A DNA stretch of 5,911 nt from Candidatus Aminicenantota bacterium (GCA_030612495.1 JAUWNT010000127.1:1-5911); one strand, 5' to 3'. Shown: positions 1-5,911, numbered from the stretch's first letter. A program made the numbers and translations. Notes: a model not told the origin generated them from the letters alone.

Positions 1-1
1 A

Positions 2-298
2 TTTTTAGTGTTTTTAGTATTTGCTTTTATATGGACACTAATTATTAATGCTTTTTTTATTACACTTCTTATGATTATTGTTATTATTCTTTATTGGCCA
101 GTAAGAAGATTTTTAAGGAATAAATCAAAACGTTCCTGGGCCTGTGCTGAATTATCAAACGTTCTGGATAGGGATATGGGAATTGATACTGGCATAGATA
201 TTAATCACAATACATCACCACTTTATTATTATCGTTTATGCCGCGCATCAAGTGATTTTAAAACATTATATGATTCAGGAAACATTTCAAAAAAATAG
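2..298 (+). CDS. Small membrane-anchored protein of unknown function, probably 5'-truncated by the window edge
   Basis: The frame is open from the left edge and ends at TAG 296-298. The only visible start is GTG at 8, which would give 96 residues, but no ribosome binding site can be seen and the frame continues upstream. The gene therefore probably begins outside the window. From the GTG, residues 1-30 are almost entirely hydrophobic, giving one long or two short membrane segments. A basic patch follows at about 33-42 (RRFLRNKSKR), which by the positive-inside rule puts the C-terminal side in the cytoplasm. The remaining roughly 55 residues are polar, with an acidic, Asp/Gly-rich stretch (DRDMGIDTGID) and a Tyr triplet. 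I recognise no family. It could be the tail of a larger membrane protein or a short anchored protein. The next gene starts 12 bases downstream, so the two are probably co-transcribed. Reality as a coding region is fairly likely; function is unknown. Confidence 0.55.
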   Translation, partial: FLVFLVFAFIWTLIINAFFITLLMIIVIILYWPVRRFLRNKSKRSWACAELSNVLDRDMGIDTGIDINHNTSPLYYYRLCRASSDFKTLYDSGNISKK

Positions 299-310
299 CA
301 GGTTTAATTT

Positions 311-1117
311 ATGACCTATTTTTTTTCATTTTTCATGTGTTTAACAGCATATTCTTTACTTTCTATTGGTTTTGTACTTATGAAAAAGGGTATTGACTGG
401 ATTGGATGGAAAGGGAAGAAGAATAGAAAATTTTATTCAAATTTATTCCTGTGGTTAACTGGTTTCTTTGTTATGAATATATATGGCGTGCCAAGTGCAA
501 TTGCTTTAAAAACATTAACACCGCATGTTGTTTCAGCTTTTGCAGGTTGGGGAATTGTTGTTCTGGTTTTCTTTTCTTATTTTCTATTGAAAGAGAAGAT
601 ATTTAGAACTGATTATATATTTTCTGTTTTGATTGTATCAGGGATATTTTTGCTTAATTTTTTTGAGAAACCTGATTTTTTTAAAAAAAATATAAATCTG
701 TTTGGAATTATATTTTTAAGTATGGTTCCTATTATCCTTTTTTTTACTGGTTTTTATAAAAAACTATCGCTTCGGATTAAAGCAGTGATATTTGCTTCGG
801 TTTCCGGTATGGCAGCTGGTTTAATGGTATTATTTTTAAGATTGCTAATGTTAGAATTTGGTTATAAGGTCTCTTTGTATTTTAGCTCAGAATATCTATA
901 TTTTTATATTACGTTTGCTCTTCTTTCGTTTATTGCTTTGCAATTTGCTCTTAAAGCAGGTGATATGATAGTTATTGGACCTACACAATACTCAGTTAAT
1001 ATTATTTATCCTGTATTTGCAAGTCTTATGGTTTTTGGTCAATTAATTAATATAATCCAGGTGCTTTCTTTAGGACTGATTGTTTATTCAGTTATTAATA
1101 TTTTAAAGAAACATTAG
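311..1117 (+). CDS. Multi-spanning membrane transporter of the DMT (EamA/NIPA-like) superfamily
   Basis: This 268-residue protein is nearly all hydrophobic, with about nine predicted membrane helices at roughly residues 3-23, 42-62, 68-92, 102-118, 128-147, 157-181, 194-214, 222-242 and 246-264. Three features fit the drug/metabolite transporter superfamily. The first half has a Leu-Thr-Pro-x-Val stretch leading into a long helix that ends in a Leu-Lys-Glu-Lys motif (about 68-96). The second half has a matching Ala-Gly-Asp-x-Ile-Val-Ile-Gly-Pro-Thr stretch (216-225). The protein ends in a short basic tail (LKKH). DMT proteins usually have ten helices in two five-helix repeats; one helix is weak or missing here. 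Substrate cannot be told; members move metabolites, lipid-linked sugars or cations. ATG 311 follows the previous stop by 12 bases with only a weak AGG upstream, suggesting translational coupling. It is much more AT-rich than the ABC genes downstream. The superfamily call is moderately secure, the subfamily is not. Confidence 0.65.
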   Translation: MTYFFSFFMCLTAYSLLSIGFVLMKKGIDWIGWKGKKNRKFYSNLFLWLTGFFVMNIYGVPSAIALKTLTPHVVSAFAGWGIVVLVFFSYFLLKEKIFRTDYIFSVLIVSGIFLLNFFEKPDFFKKNINLFGIIFLSMVPIILFFTGFYKKLSLRIKAVIFASVSGMAAGLMVLFLRLLMLEFGYKVSLYFSSEYLYFYITFALLSFIALQFALKAGDMIVIGPTQYSVNIIYPVFASLMVFGQLINIIQVLSLGLIVYSVINILKKH

Positions 1118-1142
1118 ATTAAATTTTAAAAGCTTGATTTTT

Positions 1143-1171
1143 TTGGTTTTTTTTTATAAAAATGCTAAAAT
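1143..1171 (+). promoter_or_regulatory. Candidate sigma70-like promoter for the downstream five-gene operon
   Basis: The 93-base gap holds TTGGTT (1143-1148) and TAAAAT (1166-1171) separated by 17 bases. The second hexamer matches the -10 consensus at five of six positions; the -35 match is weak (three of six). Transcription would begin near 1178, about 33 bases before the ATG at 1211. An overlapping alternative is TTGATT (1134-1139) with TATAAA (1155-1160), whose 15-base spacer is short. In sequence this AT-rich such matches arise by chance, so the location is supported mainly by its position ahead of a compact gene run. Confidence 0.35.
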
Positions 1172-1200
1172 TTTATCTTATTAAACAAAAAGAGATAAAG

Positions 1201-1205
1201 GGAGG
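1201..1205 (+). promoter_or_regulatory. Strong Shine-Dalgarno site for the LiaF-like gene
   Basis: GGAGG lies five bases before ATG 1211 and is a full anti-16S match. It fixes the start of the LiaF-like gene and shows that this organism uses canonical ribosome binding sites. Confidence 0.85.
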
Positions 1206-1210
1206 TATTT

Positions 1211-1900
1211 ATGGCAAGGCATAAAAAATGTTCTCATGGGGCAGGTTTTTTTGGATTCATTCTTATTGCAATAGGAATTTTGTGGATATTGGATAATTTA
1301 GGTGCTGTGGATTTTAGTTTTGATGTATGGTGGCCTCTTATTCTAATTCTTATTGGCCTTTTCAATCTCATAAATCATCAGAATGTATTTAATTCTGGTG
1401 GGTGGATACTAATTGTTGTTGGGGTTATTTTCCTTCTCTCAAATTATGATATTCTTGAATGGAATGAGGTTTGGAAATTCTGGCCTGTTATTTTGATTAT
1501 TGTTGGGTTTTCTCTTCTTTTCAGAAAGCATGAATTTAACTATTGGAGAAAAGCAAAAATCTCCAATAAAGATGAAATTGATGGTACAGCAATCTTTGCT
1601 GGTTATGAGAAAAAGATAACAAGCAAATCTTTTAAAGGTGGTAACATAACTGCTATGTTTGGAGGCGCTGAAATTGATTTGAGAGAAGCTGAATTAGATG
1701 AAAATGGGGCAACAATTAGTGCTTCTGCAACTTTTGGGGGTGTGGATATATTTATTCCAGCATCCTGGCCTGTTGAAATTCATTCTACAGCCATTTTAGG
1801 GGGTATTGGATCTAAATGCAGGAATGAACAATGTTCAGAGGGAAAACGCCTGATCATTTATGCAACAGCAACTTTTGGAGGAATTGAAATAAAAAATTAA
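1211..1900 (+). CDS. LiaF-like (LiaI/LiaF-type) transmembrane protein with glycine-rich C-terminal repeat domain
   Basis: This is a 229-residue protein in two parts. Residues 12-106 carry four predicted membrane helices (about 12-29, 39-55, 63-79, 90-106) arranged as an internal duplication: each half ends in a Trp-Pro-(Leu/Val)-Ile-Leu-Ile helix (41-50 and 91-100). This matches the small four-helix domain of LiaI/LiaF-type proteins. Residues 127-229 form a soluble domain with five recurring Ala-x-(Phe/Leu)-x-Gly steps, most reading FGG or LGG followed by alternating hydrophobic residues. This fits the 'cell wall-active antibiotics response' C-terminal domain. A Cys-x4-Cys pair (203, 208) sits in one loop. 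With a basic N-terminus and four helices, the repeat domain should face the cytoplasm. In Firmicutes, LiaF inhibits the LiaRS envelope-stress sensor, but no kinase or regulator gene is visible here, so that role cannot be carried over. The ATPase gene follows after 23 bases. The start is set by GGAGG at 1201-1205. Confidence 0.8.
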   Translation: MARHKKCSHGAGFFGFILIAIGILWILDNLGAVDFSFDVWWPLILILIGLFNLINHQNVFNSGGWILIVVGVIFLLSNYDILEWNEVWKFWPVILIIVGFSLLFRKHEFNYWRKAKISNKDEIDGTAIFAGYEKKITSKSFKGGNITAMFGGAEIDLREAELDENGATISASATFGGVDIFIPASWPVEIHSTAILGGIGSKCRNEQCSEGKRLIIYATATFGGIEIKN

Positions 1901-1911
1901 AAGCTAAAAAT

Positions 1912-1917
1912 AAGGTG
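1912..1917 (+). promoter_or_regulatory. Ribosome binding site that decides the ABC ATPase start
   Basis: AAGGTG stands six bases before ATG 1924, which is normal spacing. An upstream in-frame GTG at 1915 lies inside this motif and would have no site of its own. A further in-frame ATG at 1936 is spaced too far away. ATG 1924 is therefore preferred. Confidence 0.6.
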
Positions 1918-1923
1918 AAAGTT

Positions 1924-2628
1924 ATGAGTTTAATAATGGCAAAAAACCTTTCTAAAACCTATTATTCCGGTGAAATTGAGGTACATGCTTTAAAATCTCT
2001 AAGTTTTGAGATCAAACCAGGATCATTCATGTCCTTTATTGGCCCGTCAGGCAGTGGAAAAACAACTCTGCTTAACATAATCGGATGCCTGGACAAACCT
2101 ACATCAGGTAGCTTGAAAGTGGCTAATGTTTTGACATCTGATTTAACACGGAGAGAGGCAGCTGCATTCCGGGGAGAAAATCTCGGTTTTATATTCCAGG
2201 ATTTTAACCTGATCCCGGTATTGACAGTATTTGAGAATGTAGAATATCCGTTATTAATAGTTCAGAATGTCCCTGCCAGAGAAAGAAGGGAACGTGTAAT
2301 ATCTTTACTTGATAAGGTTGGGATGAAAGATCAGATGAATAAGTTTCCAGATCAGATCTCCGGAGGACAAAAGCAACGTGTTGCAGTTGCCAGGGCCCTG
2401 GTATCAAACCCAAAGCTTGTATTGGCTGATGAACCTACGGCAAATTTAGACAGTAAAACCGCATTTATGGTGATCGATATTATGAAGAAAATGAGGGATG
2501 AATTTGGTGTAACCTTTCTTTTTTCCACGCATGACCCGAAGATAGTTGGCGAAGTTGAGACACTATTCACTCTTGAAGATGGGATGCTTTCGAGCCGTTT
2601 AGATGGAAAAGGAGGCAATAATGATTAA
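1924..2628 (+). CDS. ABC transporter ATP-binding protein, LolD/MacB type
   Basis: This cytoplasmic nucleotide-binding subunit powers the permease encoded next. Counting from ATG 1924 (234 residues), all catalytic motifs are present: Walker A GPSGSGKT at 40-47, Q-loop glutamine at 92, signature SGGQ at 146-149, Walker B LVLADE at 165-170 with catalytic Glu170, D-loop NLDS at 174-177 and the switch histidine at 203. The segment after the Q-loop (NLIPVLTVFENVEYPL) is typical of the LolD/MacB/FtsE-like group that pairs with FtsX-type permeases. These systems do mechanical work across the membrane rather than passing substrate through a channel. Length is normal for LolD. Its stop overlaps the permease start by eight bases, so the two are almost certainly translated as a pair. 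The family is secure. Whether it acts in true lipoprotein release (LolD), in macrolide or peptide efflux (MacB) or in another lipid pathway cannot be decided from this subunit, so no symbol is given. Confidence 0.95.
   Translation: MSLIMAKNLSKTYYSGEIEVHALKSLSFEIKPGSFMSFIGPSGSGKTTLLNIIGCLDKPTSGSLKVANVLTSDLTRREAAAFRGENLGFIFQDFNLIPVLTVFENVEYPLLIVQNVPARERRERVISLLDKVGMKDQMNKFPDQISGGQKQRVAVARALVSNPKLVLADEPTANLDSKTAFMVIDIMKKMRDEFGVTFLFSTHDPKIVGEVETLFTLEDGMLSSRLDGKGGNND
2611..2615 (+). promoter_or_regulatory. Shine-Dalgarno site inside the ATPase gene that sets the permease start
   Basis: GGAGG lies within the last codons of the ATPase gene and five bases before ATG 2621. The longer in-frame start at 2603 sits upstream of this motif and has no comparable site, so ATG 2621 is the likely start. 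The resulting eight-base overlap (2621-2628) couples translation of the two subunits. Confidence 0.85.
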
Positions 2629-3859
2629 ACTCTTTAAGATAGCAATCCGTAATCTGATCAGGTATAAAAGAAGAACTCTTATGACCTCTACTCTGATTGC
2701 AATCGGAGTTCTGTTCGTACTGGTTTTTATTGCAGCATCAGGCTCGTTTAAAAATCTAATGATCGGGCAGATAACTGATTCGATGCTTGGCCATCTTCAG
2801 GTTCATAAACGGGGTTATATGGCCTCCATCGACAGCCTGCCACTTACGCTGAATCTTAATGCAAAAGCAATAAAAAAACTGGAAATAGCCATAAAGAAAA
2901 TCCCGGAAATAGAAGCTTATTCACCAAGAATAAAATTCGGAGGAATGTTCAGTAATTTTGTCGAATCTTCCAATATAAGGATGAATGGAGTTTATCCTGA
3001 AAAAGAGATTGCATGCATACCTCTCTTTTTATCAAGGATCAACAAGGGAGAAAAAGCAATAAAAAAAGGAGAGATCCTTATCCCTGAACTACTTGCAACC
3101 GGATTGAAAGTCAAAGTCGGTGATGCAGTCGTTGTGATTGCTACAAACCGCGACGGATCTGTTAATGGTAAGCAGTTTAAAGTTGGAGGAATAATCGAGA
3201 GTGTTACAGGGCCGGGAGGAAGGGATGGTTATGTGCACATTGAAGATGCAATGGAAATTCTCCGCATAGATGAATTGGAGATAAGTGAAGTAGCTGTCAG
3301 GGTAAAAGACTTCAGCAAGCTGGATTCAGTCAGCAACAGTTTGAACAGGGTGCTGTCCCAAAACCTGAACAAACAGGGAAAGCCGGTTTTTGATGTCCGT
3401 ACATGGGAAAAACTTTCTCCATTTTATAACATAGCCAGGATGATAGATATTATGACGATTTTCATAAAGATCATGCTGATTGCTATAGTATTGATAAGCA
3501 TTATGAATGTTATGATCATGGCAGTATATGAGAGAATAAGGGAAATAGGGACTATAGCAGCTATTGGTACAATGCCTGAGAAAATTCTATCACTTTTTCT
3601 TATAGAAGGATTGTCCCTTGGGGTCACAGGTGTAATCGTCGGGAACCTGCTTGCTCTCATTGCTGTATTTCTTATGAACATAATTGAAATAACATTTAAT
3701 TTTGGAAGACAGACGGGTTTTATCCTGGCTCCTGAACTTAAAGCAGGTAATATTCTGTTCGTTTCCGCAGTTGTGATCATTGTGTCTGTACTTGCTGCTT
3801 TGCAGCCTGCATTTAAAGCCTCCAGGATGGAGCCTGTAGAAGCTTTAAGACATGTTTAA
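2621..3859 (+). CDS. ABC transporter permease, FtsX/MacB/LolC-E family
   Basis: This inner-membrane subunit of 412 residues, close to LolC/LolE length, has the four-helix FtsX layout. Helix 1 is at about 20-40, a large periplasmic domain spans about 41-275, and helices 2-4 are at about 277-303, 327-353 and 376-396. Family marks are the amphipathic N-terminus (AIRNLIRYKRRTL, 8-20), the coupling segment after helix 2 (YERIREIGTIAAIGT, 303-317) and the C-terminal PAFKASRMEPVEALRHV (396-412). The stretch GHLQVHKRGYMASIDSLPL (57-75) opens the periplasmic domain and belongs to the LolE-like (COG4591) group as I know it. Only one permease is encoded, so the working complex is probably a homodimer with two ATPases, unlike the LolC-LolE heterodimer of Escherichia coli. 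The adjacent LolA-like gene suggests it hands a lipidated or lipid cargo to a periplasmic carrier; that is inference. The start is set by GGAGG at 2611-2615. Confidence 0.92.
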   Translation: MIKLFKIAIRNLIRYKRRTLMTSTLIAIGVLFVLVFIAASGSFKNLMIGQITDSMLGHLQVHKRGYMASIDSLPLTLNLNAKAIKKLEIAIKKIPEIEAYSPRIKFGGMFSNFVESSNIRMNGVYPEKEIACIPLFLSRINKGEKAIKKGEILIPELLATGLKVKVGDAVVVIATNRDGSVNGKQFKVGGIIESVTGPGGRDGYVHIEDAMEILRIDELEISEVAVRVKDFSKLDSVSNSLNRVLSQNLNKQGKPVFDVRTWEKLSPFYNIARMIDIMTIFIKIMLIAIVLISIMNVMIMAVYERIREIGTIAAIGTMPEKILSLFLIEGLSLGVTGVIVGNLLALIAVFLMNIIEITFNFGRQTGFILAPELKAGNILFVSAVVIIVSVLAALQPAFKASRMEPVEALRHV

Positions 3860-3870
3860 AATTAAATAAA

Positions 3871-3875
3871 AAGGA
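3871..3875 (+). promoter_or_regulatory. Shine-Dalgarno site for the LolA-like gene
   Basis: AAGGA is placed seven bases before ATG 3883 in an otherwise AT-only 23-base gap. It supports that start, which also gives a complete signal peptide. Confidence 0.6.
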
Positions 3876-3882
3876 TATAAAT

Positions 3883-4623
3883 ATGAAGAATAAAATATTT
3901 TTTCTGATATCTACAATATTTGTAATCACATCTTTTACAGTTGGGAAAGATTCAGAGTCCAGTAACCTATTGCAGAAAGTTGACAGAAACCTGAATCCGG
4001 AGTCCTACGAGTCCTATAAAAAATTGATCAATATTGAGCCCAATGGCAGAAAAAAAGAGTTTGTTCTCTTTACTGTGAAAAAGGGGAAGGACAAAGTTGC
4101 GGCACTTTTTATTTCGCCTGCAAGTGAAAAAGGAAGGAGTACTCTAAGGCTGGAGGAAAATATGTGGTTGTTCATTCCCAATATTGGTAAACCTATCCGT
4201 ATAACGAGCCTTCAATCCGTAGTTGGGGGAGTGTTCAACAATGCAGATATTTTACGTCTGGATTATGCGGAAGAGTATAAAATTCAAAAGACTGAAGATC
4301 AGGATAGGGAAATTCTTCTTCATCTTAAAGCGAAAAGTAACTCAGTTGCTTATGATAAATTGAAAATGTGGGTAGATAAAAAAACAATTCTGCCAATCAG
4401 AATCGAATGTCTTACACAAACATCAATGCTGATCAAAACCATTTATTATAAGCAGACGAAAAATTTCGGGAATGGTATCATCAGGCCATCAGTGATCGAA
4501 ACTGTAAGCCCGCTGCACAAAGGATATAAATCAGTAATGATATTTGCAGGGATAAAACAGAGAAAATTTAAGGACGAAGTATTTACGCTTTCGTTCATGC
4601 ATAACCTTGAAAGTTTAAGATAA
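3883..4623 (+). CDS. Periplasmic LolA-like protein ('outer membrane lipoprotein-sorting protein' family)
   Basis: This 246-residue secreted protein has a clear N-terminal signal: basic MKNK, a hydrophobic core at about 5-20, and a likely signal peptidase I cut near Gly21. No lipobox cysteine is present, so it should be soluble in the periplasm. The central part (about 84-130) carries the pattern of the LolA-like sorting-protein family: a Gly-Arg-x-Thr-Leu-Arg-Leu strand, an MWLFIPNIGKPIRI strand (94-107), then a Gly-Gly-x-Phe-x-x-Ala-Asp-Ile segment and a D-Y-A-E-E-Y turn. Aromatic and hydrophobic beta-strands continue to the C-terminus. The known fold is an open half-barrel that shields an acyl or lipid moiety. 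It follows the permease by 23 bases and abuts the barrel gene, so it is placed to ferry cargo between the ABC complex and the outer membrane. It is not classical LolA, which is shorter and usually encoded elsewhere. Family call fairly secure; cargo unknown. Confidence 0.82.
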   Translation: MKNKIFFLISTIFVITSFTVGKDSESSNLLQKVDRNLNPESYESYKKLINIEPNGRKKEFVLFTVKKGKDKVAALFISPASEKGRSTLRLEENMWLFIPNIGKPIRITSLQSVVGGVFNNADILRLDYAEEYKIQKTEDQDREILLHLKAKSNSVAYDKLKMWVDKKTILPIRIECLTQTSMLIKTIYYKQTKNFGNGIIRPSVIETVSPLHKGYKSVMIFAGIKQRKFKDEVFTLSFMHNLESLR

Positions 4624-5880
4624 GTGCGATCCTTCATTCTTTATTTTGTCCTTTTTTTTCTTCCGTTTATAGTTTTTTCTGATGAAGAGGAATATTCATT
4701 CAACATTGAATCTATAAAAAAAAAACCGTTGCAAATTGGTGGTTATTTGGAATTTCGCCCTGTTTTGTCTGTACTTGATGTAGATTCCGGTTCTTATAAG
4801 CTCAGGTTTTTCGACCGTTATGAAGGGAAATCTGTTTCAGAATACAATTTCAATGCTCTACTGGATTTAAGTTATGAAAAAAGTATATTTAAGGCTATGG
4901 TACGCACAAATTCACTAATCTCAAGATCATTTGCAGGGTGGGCCCATAACACATCATTGTATGAAGCCTTTCTCTCAGTTAAACCATCCAATTCTGTCAG
5001 TCTGGAAATAGGGAAGAAACGTTTAAAATGGGGAAAGGGTTATGCATGGAATCCGGTTGCATTTATTGACCGTTCCAAGAATCCGAATGACCCAGAGCTT
5101 GCTCTTGAAGGATTTACAGTGGCAACACTTAATTATATAAAAAGTTTTCAGGGGAAACTAAAAACAATATCATTTACAGCAGTACTGCTTCCGGTCAGTG
5201 ACAGTTTCAATTCAGATTTTGGAGAGAAGAATTATATTAATTTTGGAGGAAAGATTTACTTCCTCTTCTTTGATACTGATATTGATATTATGTTCCTTGC
5301 TGGTAATAGTATGCCGGACAGGTACGGGATAGATTTTTCACGCAACCTCGGTTCGAACCTTGAAGTTCATGGAGAGTTGGCTTATACTCCTGATTATAAT
5401 AAAATTAATGCGTTTAGTTATTTGTTTGGTATCCGTTTCCTCACAAAAACGGATATTACATTTTTCTTGGAATATTATAAAAACGGACAGGGTTTTCTCC
5501 AAGGAGAAATGTCGGATTACTATTTACAGATCAACGAGGCGTATCAGATTTTTCTTCAGTCCGGAGATGATACATATCTTAAGTCTCTGTCTGCTGACTC
5601 CGACCCTGCATACAGTTCATTTGCTCCAATGCGGGATTATCTTTACCTCCGTATAAGTTGGAAAGAGCCTTGGGATATCCTTTATTTTATCCCTTCTTTA
5701 ACAACAATCTACAATATTGCTGATAATAGTTTTTCAATTGCTCCTGAACTGCTTTATACACCTATTACAAACTTGGAACTCCGCACCAAAATATCATTGC
5801 TTGTTGGGGAAAAAGGAAGTGATTTTGGAGAAAAGCAGAATAACTTCCGTTTGGAATTCCGTGGACGTTATTATTTCTGA
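4624..5880 (+). CDS. Predicted outer-membrane beta-barrel protein of unknown function
   Basis: This 418-residue protein begins with a signal peptide (MRSFILYFVLFFLPFIVFSD) likely cut near residue 19. The mature chain is built of alternating aromatic or hydrophobic strands separated by polar turns and ends in RLEFRGRYYF. A terminal aromatic strand of this kind is the usual recognition signal for the BAM outer-membrane insertion machinery. A striking segment at 130-157 contains GKKRLKWGKGYAWNP and then DRSKNPNDPE. It recalls the Gly-x-x-x-x-x-Trp-Gly and Asn-Pro-x-Asp pattern of DUF1302-like barrels, but I cannot confirm membership. The start is GTG, directly after the previous TAA and without a convincing ribosome binding site, so translation probably depends on ribosomes finishing the LolA-like gene. 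No later start would keep the signal peptide. As the last gene of the run it may be the outer-membrane receiver or exit route, or the cargo-dependent protein itself. Barrel call good, role inferred. Confidence 0.75.
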   Translation: MRSFILYFVLFFLPFIVFSDEEEYSFNIESIKKKPLQIGGYLEFRPVLSVLDVDSGSYKLRFFDRYEGKSVSEYNFNALLDLSYEKSIFKAMVRTNSLISRSFAGWAHNTSLYEAFLSVKPSNSVSLEIGKKRLKWGKGYAWNPVAFIDRSKNPNDPELALEGFTVATLNYIKSFQGKLKTISFTAVLLPVSDSFNSDFGEKNYINFGGKIYFLFFDTDIDIMFLAGNSMPDRYGIDFSRNLGSNLEVHGELAYTPDYNKINAFSYLFGIRFLTKTDITFFLEYYKNGQGFLQGEMSDYYLQINEAYQIFLQSGDDTYLKSLSADSDPAYSSFAPMRDYLYLRISWKEPWDILYFIPSLTTIYNIADNSFSIAPELLYTPITNLELRTKISLLVGEKGSDFGEKQNNFRLEFRGRYYF

Positions 5881-5911
5881 ATCTGACCCCTATAGGATTG
5901 TTTTTTTCAAT

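Noticed and set aside
1126..1155. T-rich runs after the DMT gene as a possible rho-independent terminator
   Set aside because: No G+C-containing stem precedes the T runs; only weak A/T pairing is possible.
1156..1176. ATAAAA/TTTTAT inverted repeat (1156-1161, 1171-1176) as an operator
   Set aside because: Only A/T bases in an AT-rich gap, so easily due to chance, and it overlaps the candidate -10 element.
2204..2618. Two minus-strand open frames (2204-2413 and 2352-2618) opposite the ABC ATPase
   Set aside because: They lie wholly inside a gene with all catalytic motifs intact, show no domain features and have no ribosome binding site of note.
2603..2620. Longer permease start at ATG 2603
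   Set aside because: The GGAGG site lies downstream of it and is correctly spaced for ATG 2621; the extra six residues are not needed for the family N-terminus.
3424..3780. 118-codon minus-strand open frame opposite the permease C-terminal half
   Set aside because: Its hydrophobic Ile/Met-rich product is the expected shadow of membrane-helix codons; the forward frame carries FtsX hallmarks.
4446..4637. 63-codon minus-strand open frame across the end of the LolA-like gene
   Set aside because: Short, no recognisable features, and it overlaps both secreted-protein genes of the operon.
5360..5656. 98-codon plus-strand open frame inside the barrel gene
   Set aside because: It is an out-of-frame reading of barrel strands, without a ribosome binding site or family signature.
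5880..5907. AATC/GATT pairing followed by seven T as a terminator after the barrel gene
   Set aside because: The stem has only four pairs with a 12-base loop, too weak to call, and the window ends just after it.

Overview
The window reads as one AT-rich segment of a Gram-negative-type (diderm) bacterial genome, with every recognisable gene on the + strand. The diderm call rests on two secreted proteins, one LolA-like and one a predicted outer-membrane beta-barrel ending in Tyr-Tyr-Phe. Strong GGAGG-type ribosome binding sites before two genes argue against Bacteroidota, which usually lack them. A spirochaete or another AT-rich diderm phylum is possible, but I cannot assign a lineage from this sequence alone.

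Layout. Positions 2-298 hold the 3' part of a small membrane-protein gene that probably begins upstream of the window. Twelve bases later comes a 268-residue multi-spanning membrane protein of the DMT/EamA superfamily type (311-1117). A 93-base AT-rich gap (1118-1210) follows, with a plausible sigma70-like promoter. After it comes a tightly packed five-gene run: a LiaF-like four-helix membrane protein with a glycine-rich repeat tail (1211-1900), a LolD/MacB-type ABC ATPase (1924-2628), an FtsX/LolC/E-type permease (2621-3859), a LolA-like 'outer membrane lipoprotein-sorting' periplasmic protein (3883-4623), and a predicted outer-membrane beta-barrel (4624-5880). The gaps in this run are 23, -8, 23 and 0 bases, so it is very likely one operon.

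How the genes may work together. The last four genes could supply one component for each envelope layer: energy source, inner-membrane mechanotransmission permease, soluble periplasmic carrier and outer-membrane protein. This looks like a Lol-like or lipid-trafficking pathway dedicated to an unknown cargo. Similar LolA-like and barrel partners are known beside RND/MMPL-type exporters; here an ABC transporter occupies that place. The LiaF-like protein at the head of the run suggests a link to envelope stress, but that is inference.

Base composition changes along the window. The first two genes are very AT-rich (one sampled 60-base line is about 22% G+C), while the ABC genes reach about 40-50% in sampled lines. 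This supports a functional boundary between the DMT gene and the operon. I saw no tRNA, rRNA, CRISPR array, insertion sequence or convincing terminator.
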